A stretch of 64,000 bases of DNA, from positions 1-64,000 of the forward strand of contig CASEKR010000003.1 in assembly GCA_949288585.1 (NCBI GenBank), read 5' to 3'. Below, in pieces: positions 29,160-42,127 of the stretch. Origin of the DNA: an uncultured Bacteroides sp. (GTDB lineage Bacteria > Bacteroidota > Bacteroidia > Bacteroidales > Bacteroidaceae). Below the pieces are notes generated by a model. The model saw nothing but the letters and a program-made list of their open reading frames with translations. It did no database searches and was not told the origin of the DNA. A program made the translations under genes and the position numbers. The first letter of the stretch is position 1. Every line of letters starts with the position of its first letter.

Positions 29160-31073
29160 TCACCATCCCGGGTTTTGCACCAACGAAAGGTCGCGGTCCA
29201 TCTCGTCCTGCGAAATCGGGTACAGGTACATCTTGTCCTCGAAGACTCTCTTCTCAAAAGCCGTGCGTTGGTAGAACTCCGTGTCGGCAAAACTGCTGCC
29301 CGCGCTGACGTTCATGCCGTACATGTTGCCGTTGTCTCCATACATGCGCCGGCTTTCTGGGCGCGACGTATCTACCTTGCCCGAGAGCAGGCGGCGGCGC
29401 GTCGTGAAATAACGGTCTCCCTCGAAGCACAGTTCAATCTGGCGTTCGCGGATGATGTATTCCGTCTGCTTCTCCTTGTTGCCCTTGATTTCGGGGTGCG
29501 TGTCGAAGATGCTGGGCAGTCCGGCACGGTCGTGAATCAAGTCCCAATACTTCTTGATGTCTGCGTTGTCCGGGTCGTACTCGTTCAACGCCTCGATGTA
29601 GTTCAGGTAGATGCCGGCCAGGCGGATGTAGGCGTGGGGCCTCCAGCCGTAGTAGACGCTGCGGTAGGGATTGCTGTCGTAGTGCACGAACTTGTTGATA
29701 AGGTAACCCGTCTTGGAGTGGTCGGAAGCCGCGTTGGCGCCTGACGTGCCCGTGTTGTACAGTTCGACACGTCCCCAGCCGTCCTTGTTCTCCTCGCTGG
29801 AGTAGATATCGCGGTCGTCGTCGGCCACCTGCATGACGGGACGCCCGTTGTAGAGGATGCAGGCATAGAAACGTGCTTCGCGGTTGGCATACATGTTCCA
29901 CTCGCCTACGCGGTGTCCCCACGAGTTGCCCAGCCTGATTTCGGCCACGTTGTCCTCTTTCCAGTACGGATGGGGTTCTTCGGCAAAGCCTTCCTCCACG
30001 TATCCGCCGTCCGCGTCTTCGATGGTGTAGCCGTTGTACATATAGAAAGCGTCGACCAGCCTCTGCGTCGGAGCCATGCCGTTCCAGCCTCCCGGACGCG
30101 GGCAGGTATGGCGTTCGAACTCGTTGCAGTCCGCCTTCGTCACGGCCCACAAGGTCTCGCAGTTCCACTTCACCAAGTGCACGTCGCGCACCGACTTGAA
30201 GGCGTTGAACTCGGCATCGCCGTTCTCGTTGTTCTTATACAGGCGGATGGTGCGGGCGGTGGACTGTTCGGCAAAGTCTATCACGGCCTTGGCGGCAGCC
30301 GCCGCGTCGCGCCACTTCTGCTCGTCATACGTAGTGTTCACCAGCGGCGTTCCGTCCTGGTTCTTGAAGGAGGCATACGCCTGGTTGCCGTTCCACTGGG
30401 GGCTGGCCGCCATCAGGAGCACGTCCGACTTCACCGCCAGGCAAGCCATCTTGTCCGGCTTCCCCAGCCAGGTCTGGTCGTTGTACCACGTCTCCGGCAA
30501 GTCTTCGTAAGCCTCGTCCAGCATCCGGCAGATGTAGTCCACGCAGTCGTCGTAGGGCGTGCGGGCAAAGCTGTTCCAGTCCGTGTCCGTCGGATACTCG
30601 CGGTCAATCAGCACGAAGGGGCCGTACTGCTGGAGCAGCTTCCAGTAATAGAATCCCCGGAGGAATTTCACCTCCGCCTTGTACTGCACCTTCAGCGCGT
30701 CCGAAAGCTCCGCGCAGCGGTCTACGTTGTTCTCGAAGACGAACGAAGCACGGATGGCCTTGTAGTAATCGGACCACTTGTCCCACGACAGGTTGTTGGG
30801 TCCCCAGTTGCCGACATTCATGCTCGCCGTCAGGTAACGCTCCCAAACCATGTCGCACTCGTCGGAGGCGCCCACCCAGGGGCAGTCTCCCCAGATTGAA
30901 TGCTCGATGGGCAGCTGGGAATAAACACTGTACAAATATGCCTCGGTTTCTTTCTGGCTCTGCCATACCATGTCCATCGTCTTTTGGTCGTCGGGCATCT
31001 TATCCAAATAGTTGCAGGAGGTTGTCAAGCCCAAAGTGGCCACCGCTCCTATCAGTATATTTTTCAGTTCCAT
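29160..31073 (-). CDS. RagB/SusD family nutrient-binding lipoprotein
   Basis: A 637-residue outer-membrane lipoprotein (leader ending TTSC, cysteine 20) that forms the lid over the SusC transporter and binds glycan. SusD-like features are the opening CNYLDKMPDDQKTMDMVWQ, the TPR-type helix FLRGFYYWKLLQQYGPFVLI and the C-terminal RERQIELCFEGDRYFTTRRR with YLYPISQDEMDRD. It lies 10 bases downstream of susC and is translated with it as the core import pair of this PUL. Confidence 0.95.
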   Translation of the reverse strand: MELKNILIGAVATLGLTTSCNYLDKMPDDQKTMDMVWQSQKETEAYLYSVYSQLPIEHSIWGDCPWVGASDECDMVWERYLTASMNVGNWGPNNLSWDKWSDYYKAIRASFVFENNVDRCAELSDALKVQYKAEVKFLRGFYYWKLLQQYGPFVLIDREYPTDTDWNSFARTPYDDCVDYICRMLDEAYEDLPETWYNDQTWLGKPDKMACLAVKSDVLLMAASPQWNGNQAYASFKNQDGTPLVNTTYDEQKWRDAAAAAKAVIDFAEQSTARTIRLYKNNENGDAEFNAFKSVRDVHLVKWNCETLWAVTKADCNEFERHTCPRPGGWNGMAPTQRLVDAFYMYNGYTIEDADGGYVEEGFAEEPHPYWKEDNVAEIRLGNSWGHRVGEWNMYANREARFYACILYNGRPVMQVADDDRDIYSSEENKDGWGRVELYNTGTSGANAASDHSKTGYLINKFVHYDSNPYRSVYYGWRPHAYIRLAGIYLNYIEALNEYDPDNADIKKYWDLIHDRAGLPSIFDTHPEIKGNKEKQTEYIIRERQIELCFEGDRYFTTRRRLLSGKVDTSRPESRRMYGDNGNMYGMNVSAGSSFADTEFYQRTAFEKRVFEDKMYLYPISQDEMDRDLSLVQNPGW

Positions 31074-31083
31074 ATCGTAGATT

Positions 31084-34000
31084 TTAGAAGTTAACTCTTA
31101 AGCCAAAATTCAGTTTCCGTTGCAACGGGTAGGCATCGCCACGGCCTTTGCCAATCTCCGGGTCCCACATCTTGAAGGGAGAGAACACGGCCAGGTTGGT
31201 TCCATGGAAGTAGACGCGCAACCCCGTCAGGAAGAGCGGCTCTATCCACTTCTTGGGGAAGGTGTAACCCACCTCCAAGTCAGCCAGGCGCAGGAAACGC
31301 CCGTTCACCTGCCACTTCGTGGAACTCTGGTAGTTGTTGGTCGAACCGCCGATGCTCAGGCGGGGATAGAAGGCATCCTGACGCGGATTGTCTTCCGTCC
31401 AACGGTCCAATGCCTCCACAAACAGGTTTCCACGGTCGCCGCCTTCCTGGAAGGGAACGAATCCTTCGCCGCCCAGCATGTAGGAAACGCGGCTCTGTCC
31501 ACGGAAGAAGACGCCCACGTCGAAGCCTTTCCACATCAACTGGCAGCCGAAGCCGTAGACGAACTCCGGGATGTCGGAATAACCGATGGCCACTTGGTCG
31601 TAGCTATCCACCACGCCGTCGCCGTTGACGTCCAAGTATTTGACATCACCGGGGCGCACGGTGCCGAACTGCTGTTGGGGGCTTTGGTCTATCTCTTCCT
31701 GCGAAGTGAAATAGCCTAAGGCAATCAGGCCGAACTGCTGGTTGTAACGCTTGCCCGTCCGGTTCTGGTAGGTGTAGAGGTAGTCTGGCTGGTCCTGGTC
31801 TATCACCGTGTTGTGGGTGAACGTTCCGTTGGCATAGAGGCGCATGCTCAGGTCGCCGATGTTGTAGTTAAACTCCAGCGTGCCGTCGATACCTTGGTTC
31901 TCCATGATTCCTTTGTTGGCAAAGGGCATGTCGTTGATGCCGGCGATGCTGGGGATGGAGCTTCGCTGTATCAAGATGTCGGAACGGCGTTCGTGGAAGT
32001 AGTCCAGTTCCAACGAAACCATCCGGTTGAAGAACTCTGCTTGGAAACCGACATTGGCCTTCAGCCCCTTCTCCCACGTCAAGTTCTCGACGCCGTACTG
32101 GTTCTCGCCCGTACCATTATAACGGGTTTCGTTCGGACCGAACACATAGCCTCCCAAACCTTCGCCCACCAGCGTCAGGTAGGCATAGCGGCGGTTGTTG
32201 GGCAAGGCTTCGGCTCCGACGAGTCCCAAAGATGCTTTCAGTTTGAGCATATTGATGACCTTGCTAATCTTGCTGTCCTGCCAGAAGCGTTCATTGGAAA
32301 TCAGGTATCCGACCGCACCGGCGGGGAACGTACCGAAGCGTTGGTTCTTGGGGAAGTTCTCGGAGCCGTTGTATCCCAAGTTGAACTCGGCGAAGTAGCG
32401 GTCGTCGTAGGCGTAAGTGGCACGCACGGCTATACCTTGTTTACGGTAGGGCAACGAATGGATGGCATCGGAAGCCGTCCCGTCGCGGTAGTCGCGCTGA
32501 TAATACATGGCCATGCCTCCCACGCGGTGCACTTGGCCGAACGTCCGGTCGTAGGACACCTGCGCCTTGAACTCAATGGCCCGGTTGACCGACTGGCTGG
32601 TGGAGTAGCCCAGATACTCGTCGCCAATGATCATTTGATTAAGAATCAGGTTGCCCATGTCGTCACGGCCGTTAGCCAGGTAGTACGACTCATGCTTGGT
32701 GCGCGAGACGTTGCTTTCCGTGTAAGCATCGAAGGAGAAGGCGAGGTTGGCTTTCAGGCCGGGCACCCACTTGCCGAAGTCCTGTGTCAGGCGGGCTTGG
32801 CCCGTGAACTGGTTCTTGAACTCGGTCTGGTAGCCCGAACCCATCAGTCGCTCGGCGGGGTTCTCGGTGGTCAGCGAGCCGGTACCGGCCCATACCCAGT
32901 GTTGGCTGCCGTCTTCGTTCAGCCCCATCGGATAGCGCACGGGGATGTTGACCGGGTTCTGCGTGTATGCTTTGTCGAACAAGTCGGCCGAGGAGACGCC
33001 CGGATAGTGCCCGTCGGTGAGCCAGCCGCCCAGTTCGAGGTCGAGCGTCGTGCTGTTCGTGACGGAGATGTCTACATTGGCGCGGTAATTATACTTGGTC
33101 AGTGAGATGTTCGAGCTATATGCGCTCTGCGGGTTCTCGTGGTAATTACCCTTCTCGTTCATGATGCCGACGGACACGAAGTAGCGCGCCACCTTGCCGC
33201 CGCCGTTAATGCTGAGAGAGATGTTGCTGTTGTTGGAATTGTCCTTGAAGATTTCGTCAAACCAGTTCACGTCCGGGTAGAGGTAAGGATCCAGCCCGGC
33301 TTCCGTGGCGGCGATGCGGTCGGCCGAATAGCTTTCGTAGCCTATGGCTTCGTTGTACAGCCTCATGAAGTCGGCGCCGCCGAGCAGTTGCGGGAGTTTC
33401 GTCAGCTTGCTGATGCCGTACTCCATCTTGAGTTCGATGTTGGGCTTCTCCGAGGCCACGCCCTTGCGGGTGGTCACCAGCACGACTCCATTGGCGGCGC
33501 GCGTTCCGTAGACAGCCGTGGCCGACGCGTCCTTCAGGATAGAGACGCTTTCGATTTCCTCGGGCGAGATGTTGCTCATCGAGCGTTCCACTCCGTCGAC
33601 CAGAATCAGCGGGTCTTGGTTGGCGCCGAAGGTCGAGATGCCGCGTATCCAGAAACTGGAGGTGTCGTAGCCCGGTTCGCCGGAACGCTGCACGCCGATG
33701 ACGCCGGACATGCGCCCTATCAAGGCATTCTCCAACGAACGCGAAGGCACCTTCAAGTCGGCCATCTTCACGCTCGAGATAGAACCGATGACGCTGGCCT
33801 TGCGCTGCGTGCCCATGCCCACAACGACGACTTCGTCCAACGCCTCAATGTCTTCCTCCATCACGATGCTGATGCTGAAGTCGTCGACCTTCCGGCGCAC
33901 GGTCTTATAACCGATGTACGAAAATTCCAGCACATCGCCCCGGGAGGCGTCGATGGCGTACAGCCCGGAGATGTCGGTAATGACGCCGGTCGAGGCTGTC

Positions 34001-34182
34001 TGGTTGCGGACGGCCACGCCAATCAACGGTTCGCCGTTGTTGTCGAGCACCTGTCCTTTCACTTGCTGCTCTCCGGCTTGTGCCCACGCAAACAGGGGGA
34101 CGGCCAAGAGCGCCCATACACAAAGTTGCTTCAGGGAAAGCGCATGATGTATCCATACGCTCAGAGTTGATTTGTTTTTCAT
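31084..34182 (-). CDS. SusC/RagA family TonB-dependent outer-membrane transporter
   Basis: A 1032-residue TonB-dependent receptor. The order is a signal peptide ending FAWAQA, a carboxypeptidase-regulatory-like beta domain (VKGQVLDNNGEPLIGVAVRN, about 40-115), a TonB-box-like EALDEVVVVGMGTQRK, then a plug domain with WIRGISTF and DPLILVDGVERSMSNISPEEIESV. The rest is a beta-barrel ending in phenylalanine (LNFGLRVNF), as required for outer-membrane assembly. It imports oligosaccharides cut at the cell surface. It is the first gene of the PUL operon; the promoter upstream carries TTAACC repeats that match those of the divergent fucosidase gene. Confidence 0.96.
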   Translation of the reverse strand: MKNKSTLSVWIHHALSLKQLCVWALLAVPLFAWAQAGEQQVKGQVLDNNGEPLIGVAVRNQTASTGVITDISGLYAIDASRGDVLEFSYIGYKTVRRKVDDFSISIVMEEDIEALDEVVVVGMGTQRKASVIGSISSVKMADLKVPSRSLENALIGRMSGVIGVQRSGEPGYDTSSFWIRGISTFGANQDPLILVDGVERSMSNISPEEIESVSILKDASATAVYGTRAANGVVLVTTRKGVASEKPNIELKMEYGISKLTKLPQLLGGADFMRLYNEAIGYESYSADRIAATEAGLDPYLYPDVNWFDEIFKDNSNNSNISLSINGGGKVARYFVSVGIMNEKGNYHENPQSAYSSNISLTKYNYRANVDISVTNSTTLDLELGGWLTDGHYPGVSSADLFDKAYTQNPVNIPVRYPMGLNEDGSQHWVWAGTGSLTTENPAERLMGSGYQTEFKNQFTGQARLTQDFGKWVPGLKANLAFSFDAYTESNVSRTKHESYYLANGRDDMGNLILNQMIIGDEYLGYSTSQSVNRAIEFKAQVSYDRTFGQVHRVGGMAMYYQRDYRDGTASDAIHSLPYRKQGIAVRATYAYDDRYFAEFNLGYNGSENFPKNQRFGTFPAGAVGYLISNERFWQDSKISKVINMLKLKASLGLVGAEALPNNRRYAYLTLVGEGLGGYVFGPNETRYNGTGENQYGVENLTWEKGLKANVGFQAEFFNRMVSLELDYFHERRSDILIQRSSIPSIAGINDMPFANKGIMENQGIDGTLEFNYNIGDLSMRLYANGTFTHNTVIDQDQPDYLYTYQNRTGKRYNQQFGLIALGYFTSQEEIDQSPQQQFGTVRPGDVKYLDVNGDGVVDSYDQVAIGYSDIPEFVYGFGCQLMWKGFDVGVFFRGQSRVSYMLGGEGFVPFQEGGDRGNLFVEALDRWTEDNPRQDAFYPRLSIGGSTNNYQSSTKWQVNGRFLRLADLEVGYTFPKKWIEPLFLTGLRVYFHGTNLAVFSPFKMWDPEIGKGRGDAYPLQRKLNFGLRVNF

Positions 34183-34242
34183 TGGTGGTTGTTTTTAATT
34201 AATAATAAAGATTGTCTAACCAAAGGTCTCAGAACGCGGATA

Positions 34243-34288
34243 CAAAAATAGCGCGCATCCCTTAAGGGAAGGGTTAATTTGCGGTTAA
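34243..34288 (-). promoter_or_regulatory. susC promoter with TTAACC direct repeats
   Basis: On the minus strand: TTAACC (34288-34283), 5 bases, TTAACC (34277-34272), 21 bases, then the -7 box TATTTTTG (34250-34243). The repeats sit in the -33 zone in place of TTTG and are 11 bases apart, one helical turn. The divergent promoter at 34405-34450 has exactly the same spacing. The rest of the 308-base gap holds scattered further GTTAA motifs and no gene. Confidence 0.7.
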
Positions 34289-34404
34289 AACAAGGCCGTT
34301 AATCCCTGTTCTCTTCTTAACCCGCCTCCCGAGAGCCCTTCTTGGCCGCTTCCGCGCAGAGTTATCCGCAGGAGGAAGAGGCTTAAAGAAAAAGATGCCC
34401 TGCC

Positions 34405-34450
34405 TTAACCAGCCGTTAACCTTCTTCCTAACCAGAAAGCGTTAACTTTG
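34405..34450 (+). promoter_or_regulatory. GH29/GH2 promoter with TTAACC direct repeats
   Basis: TTAACC (34405-34410), 5 bases, TTAACC (34416-34421), 21 bases, then the -7 box TAACTTTG (34443-34450). A third related CTAACC lies at 34428-34433. The fucosidase start codon is 41 bases downstream. The layout mirrors the susC promoter base for base in spacing, which points to one shared regulator. Confidence 0.7.
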
Positions 34451-34491
34451 CTCTGGTTTCAGAACGCCCAACCATAATAACAAAAAGAACC

Positions 34492-35946
34492 ATGGAAATG
34501 AAAAGACTCTTCCTGGCCGCCGGGATAAGCGCGGCAACCGCTGCCGGACTAATGGCGCAAGACGCCCCGGAGCCATGCGGACTGGTACCAAGTCCACGCC
34601 AGTTGGAATGGTACGACCGCGAAATGATTGCATTCTTCCACTTCGGCCTCAACACGTTCGAGGAGTTTGTGAACGAGGGCGACGGCAAAGCGCCCGCCGC
34701 GCTGTTCAACCCCACGGCCTTGGACTGCACGCAGTGGATGCAGGTGTTGAAAGGGGCGGGCATCCCCGCCGCCATCCTTACGGCCAAACACGCCGACGGT
34801 TTCTGTCTCTGGCCCAGCCGCTACACGGACTACTGCGTGAAGAACTCGGCTTGGAAAGGCGGTAAAGGCGACGTGGTGCGCGAGTTCACGGACGCGTGCG
34901 AGGAATACGGCATCAAAGCGGGCATCTACTTAGGGCCGCACGACCGCCATGAGCATCTGCACCCGGACTACACGACGGAGAAGTACAAACAGTATTATGC
35001 CGCGCAACTGACGGAACTCATGAGCCAGTACGGCAAGATTTGGGAAACGTGGTGGGACGGCGCGGGGGCCGACGAACTGACTACCCCGCTCTACACGCTC
35101 TGGCACAGCATCGTGCGCCGGCTGCAACCGGACTGCGTCATCTTCGGCACGAAGAACTCATACCCCTTCGCGGACGTGCGCTGGATGGGCAACGAAGCCG
35201 GACGGGCGGGCGACCCGTGCTGGGCCACGACCGACTCGGTGGCCATCCGCGACGAGGCGGCCTACTACGAAGCGCTGAACGAGGGCGTCTGGGAAGGCGA
35301 TGCCTACGTCCCGGCGGAGACCGACGTATCCATCCGCCCCAGCTGGTTCTACCACGCAGAGGAGGACGGGCGCGTCAAGTCGGTCAAGGAACTGTGGGAC
35401 ATCTACTGCACGTCCGTGGGTCACAACAGCGTCCTGCTGCTGAACCTGCCACCCGACCGCCGGGGGCTGATTCACCCCACCGACTCGCTGCACGTGGCCC
35501 TGCTGGCGCAGGGCGTGCGCGAGACGTTCGGCTGGAACCTGCTGGCCGGCAGCCGGGTGAAGGCCACGAACGACCGGGGAGGACGCTTCTCGGCCAAACA
35601 CCTGGTTGACGGCGACAAGGACACCTACTACGCCGGCCGGGACGGACAGGTGAAGAGCGACATCGTGTTCCGCATGACCCGGCGGGAGACCTTCGACTGC
35701 CTGATGGCGCAGGAGGTCATCGAACTGGGACACCGCACGTCGCGCTGGAGCGTGGAATATTCGGACGACGGGCGCCGCTGGACGCCCATCGCCGAGGCCA
35801 CGGGCAAGCAGTGCATCGGGCATAAGTGGATTGTGCGCTTCGCCCCCGTCACCGCCCGCTACGTGCGCCTGCGCATCGAGGACGGAAGAGCCTGCCCCGC
35901 ACTGCGCAGTTTCGGCGTCTACCGCCAGTCGGAACTGTTCCGATAG
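34492..35946 (+). CDS. GH29 alpha-L-fucosidase (1,3/1,4-type) with C-terminal F5/8-like domain
   Basis: A 484-residue secreted exo-fucosidase. The signal peptide (MKRLFLAAGISAATAAGLMA) is followed by a GH29 barrel opening FFHFGLNTFEEFVN. The nucleophile aspartate lies in ETWWDGAGAD. The stretch ETDVSIRPSWFYHAEED is characteristic of the GH29 subgroup acting on alpha-1,3/1,4-linked fucose in Lewis-type structures and contains the candidate acid/base glutamate. The last 130 residues resemble a discoidin carbohydrate-binding domain (HLVDGDKDTYYAG, ARYVRLRIEDGR). It is divergent from susC and followed by the GH2 gene, so the two enzymes would remove fucose and then galactose from the same glycan. 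Confidence 0.92.
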   Translation: MEMKRLFLAAGISAATAAGLMAQDAPEPCGLVPSPRQLEWYDREMIAFFHFGLNTFEEFVNEGDGKAPAALFNPTALDCTQWMQVLKGAGIPAAILTAKHADGFCLWPSRYTDYCVKNSAWKGGKGDVVREFTDACEEYGIKAGIYLGPHDRHEHLHPDYTTEKYKQYYAAQLTELMSQYGKIWETWWDGAGADELTTPLYTLWHSIVRRLQPDCVIFGTKNSYPFADVRWMGNEAGRAGDPCWATTDSVAIRDEAAYYEALNEGVWEGDAYVPAETDVSIRPSWFYHAEEDGRVKSVKELWDIYCTSVGHNSVLLLNLPPDRRGLIHPTDSLHVALLAQGVRETFGWNLLAGSRVKATNDRGGRFSAKHLVDGDKDTYYAGRDGQVKSDIVFRMTRRETFDCLMAQEVIELGHRTSRWSVEYSDDGRRWTPIAEATGKQCIGHKWIVRFAPVTARYVRLRIEDGRACPALRSFGVYRQSELFR

Positions 35947-35951
35947 GCCGC

Positions 35952-39688
<3,737 letters not shown>

Positions 39689-39699
39689 GGATACACAAA

Positions 39700-39749
39700 A
39701 AGGGCCATGTCCTCCCGGCGCAACTACGCGCCGCACAGGCATGGCCCTT
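39700..39749. terminator. Bidirectional terminator between GH2 and recQ
   Basis: A 10-bp outer stem (AAGGGCCATG, 39700-39709, with 39740-39749) encloses an inner CGGCG/CGCCG stem. An A-run precedes it, which becomes a T-run on the minus strand. Confidence 0.85.
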
Positions 39750-39779
39750 CTACAAGGATTCTATATTACAACAGGGTTG

Positions 39780-41963
39780 TCAGTTCGCCATATCCGAGAT
39801 GAACTTGATGCGTACCAGCCGGACTTCCTCCTCGGTGAAGTCTTCGCCTAACTCCTCGAGGGCTTCCTCGATGTCGTCCGTCGTCGACTCCTTGAAGTAG
39901 TCGTAGATGTCCAGCATGTGGTCCTCGTCCATGATTTCCTCAAGGAAATAATCGATGTTGATCTTCGTGCCCGAGTAGACAATGGCCTCCACCTCGTCCA
40001 GCAGTTCGTCGAACTCGATGCCCTTGGAGACGGCGATGTCGTCCAAGGCCACTTTGCGGTCGATGGCCTGTATGATAGAGACCTTGAGCTTCGACTTGTT
40101 GGCAACGGTGCGCACGCGCAGGTCTTCGGGACGTTCAATCTCGTTCTCCTCGCAGTGCCGCTTGATGAGTTTGCAGAACTCCTCGCCATAGCGTTTGGCC
40201 TTGCCGGCGCCCACGCCCGGTATGTTCTGCAACTCCTCCAGCGTCACGGGGTAAATCGTGGCCATCGCCTCCAGCGAGGGGTCTTGGAAGATGACGTAGG
40301 GCGGCACCTCCAACTGCTTGGAGAGCTTCTTGCGCAGGTCTTTCAGCATGGAGAACAGGGCCGGGTCGACGGCACATGCCCCGCTGCCGCGCATGGGTGC
40401 TTCTTCCTCCATCTCCTCGAAGTCGATGTCCTCGGTTATCTTGAACGACTTGGGACTCTTCAGGAACTTGCGCCCGGCTTCGGTCACCTTCAAGAGGCCG
40501 TAGTTCTCCACGTCCTTGCTCAGGTATCCGGCAATCAGGGCCTGGCGGATGACGGAGTTCCACGTGCGGTCCTCCTCGCCCATGCCCGAGCCAAAGATTT
40601 CCAGGTCTTCGTGCCGGTGGGCCAAGACCTCTGAGGTCTCTCGGCCTTGTATCACATCTAATATATAGTCTGACTTAAAATTCTCCTTTACCGCGAGGAT
40701 AGCCTCGATAACGGTACATAATAGCTCTTGAGCTTCCACTTGTTTCTTGGGATTTAAACAATTGTCACAATTTCCACAGTTGTCCTCCATGTACTCTTCG
40801 CCGAAATAATGCAAGAGCGTCTTGCGGCGGCACACGGACGACTCGGCGTAAGCAGCCGTCTCCTGCAACAGCTGTTTGCCGATTTCTTGTTCAGCCACGG
40901 GTTTCCCCTGCATGAACTTCTCCAGTTTTTGTAGGTCTTTATTGGAATAGAACGTAATGCACTGCCCTTCTCCGCCATCACGCCCGGCACGGCCCGTCTC
41001 CTGGTAGTAACCTTCCAAGCTCTTGGGCATGTCGTAATGTATGACGTAGCGCACGTCCGGCTTGTCGATGCCCATACCGAAGGCGATGGTGGCCACAATC
41101 ACGTCGATGCGTTCCATGAGGAAGTCGTCCTGGTTCTGGGTGCGGGTGGCAGAATCCATGCCCGCATGGTAAGGCCGGGCGTTGATGCCGTTGGCCTGCA
41201 GGATTTCGGCCAGTTCTTCCACCTTCTTGCGGCTGAGGCAATAGATGATGCCCGACTTTTCCAGGTTGGCTTTGATGAATTTGATGATATCTTTGTCGAT
41301 GTTCGCTGTCTTGGCCCGCACTTCGTAATACAGGTTCGGGCGGTTGAACGAAGATTTGAACACCTTGGCGTTCACCATGCCCAGGTTCTTCTGGATGTCG
41401 TGCTGCACCTTGGGCGTGGCCGTGGCCGTAAGGGCTATCAGCGGTGCCTTACCTATTTCATTGACAATCGGCCTGATGCGTCGGTATTCCGGACGGAAGT
41501 CATGCCCCCACTCCGAAATACAATGTGCTTCATCGACGGCATAGAACGAGATTTTCACGTTCCGGAGGAACTCGACGTTCTCATCCTTTGTCAGCGATTC
41601 CGGCGCCACGTACAACAGTTTGGTCTTTCCGCTCAGGATGTCGGCCTTCACTTGTTCGATGGCTCCTTTGTTCAGGGAAGAGTTGATGAAATGCGCCACG
41701 CCGTCTTCCTCGCTATAATTGCGCATGGCATCGACCTGGTTCTTCATCAAGGCAATCAAAGGCGATATTACGATGGCCGTCCCCTCCATCAGCAATGAAG
41801 GTAATTGGTAGCACAAGGATTTTCCTCCGCCGGTAGGCATCAGCACGAATGTGTCATTGCCTGCCAACAGATTCTCTATTATCTCCTGTTGATTACCCTT
41901 GAAGGTGTCGAATCCGAAATACTTCTTCAGTTGGTCTGTTAAATCAATCTTCTTCCCTGTCAT
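39780..41963 (-). CDS. recQ: ATP-dependent DNA helicase RecQ
   Basis: A 727-residue 3'-5' helicase for recombination and replication-fork repair. Helicase motifs are visible in order: motif 0 FKGNQQEIIE (21-30), Walker A TGGGKS (44-49), DEAHCISEWGHDFRP and RAGRDG. The zinc site uses the cysteines of CRRKTLL and NCGNCDNC. A winged-helix domain follows, then an HRDC domain near residue 540-610 (LRKKLSKQLEVPPYVIFQD and LQNIPGVGAGKAKRYGEEF). It has about 110 additional acidic C-terminal residues beyond the HRDC domain, as is common in Bacteroides RecQ. It follows clpX in the same direction but has its own -7 box. Confidence 0.95.
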   Translation of the reverse strand: MTGKKIDLTDQLKKYFGFDTFKGNQQEIIENLLAGNDTFVLMPTGGGKSLCYQLPSLLMEGTAIVISPLIALMKNQVDAMRNYSEEDGVAHFINSSLNKGAIEQVKADILSGKTKLLYVAPESLTKDENVEFLRNVKISFYAVDEAHCISEWGHDFRPEYRRIRPIVNEIGKAPLIALTATATPKVQHDIQKNLGMVNAKVFKSSFNRPNLYYEVRAKTANIDKDIIKFIKANLEKSGIIYCLSRKKVEELAEILQANGINARPYHAGMDSATRTQNQDDFLMERIDVIVATIAFGMGIDKPDVRYVIHYDMPKSLEGYYQETGRAGRDGGEGQCITFYSNKDLQKLEKFMQGKPVAEQEIGKQLLQETAAYAESSVCRRKTLLHYFGEEYMEDNCGNCDNCLNPKKQVEAQELLCTVIEAILAVKENFKSDYILDVIQGRETSEVLAHRHEDLEIFGSGMGEEDRTWNSVIRQALIAGYLSKDVENYGLLKVTEAGRKFLKSPKSFKITEDIDFEEMEEEAPMRGSGACAVDPALFSMLKDLRKKLSKQLEVPPYVIFQDPSLEAMATIYPVTLEELQNIPGVGAGKAKRYGEEFCKLIKRHCEENEIERPEDLRVRTVANKSKLKVSIIQAIDRKVALDDIAVSKGIEFDELLDEVEAIVYSGTKINIDYFLEEIMDEDHMLDIYDYFKESTTDDIEEALEELGEDFTEEEVRLVRIKFISDMAN

Positions 41964-42028
41964 ATCATTAGGCTTGTTAGTAGGTTAATAGTAAACGACA
42001 TTCTTCTGAATCAAGACTCAGAGCCTAA

Positions 42029-42036
42029 CAAAGTTA
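42029..42036 (-). promoter_or_regulatory. -7 box of recQ
   Basis: On the minus strand this reads TAACTTTG, 65 bases upstream of the recQ start, in the gap after clpX. Confidence 0.6.
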
Positions 42037-42127
42037 TAAACAACTTCTTAAATATCAAACATTATTCACCGATATTTTTTAGGAGAAAAGGGAGTGCAGC
42101 AAGATAGAAGAATATTATCTGCTGATT

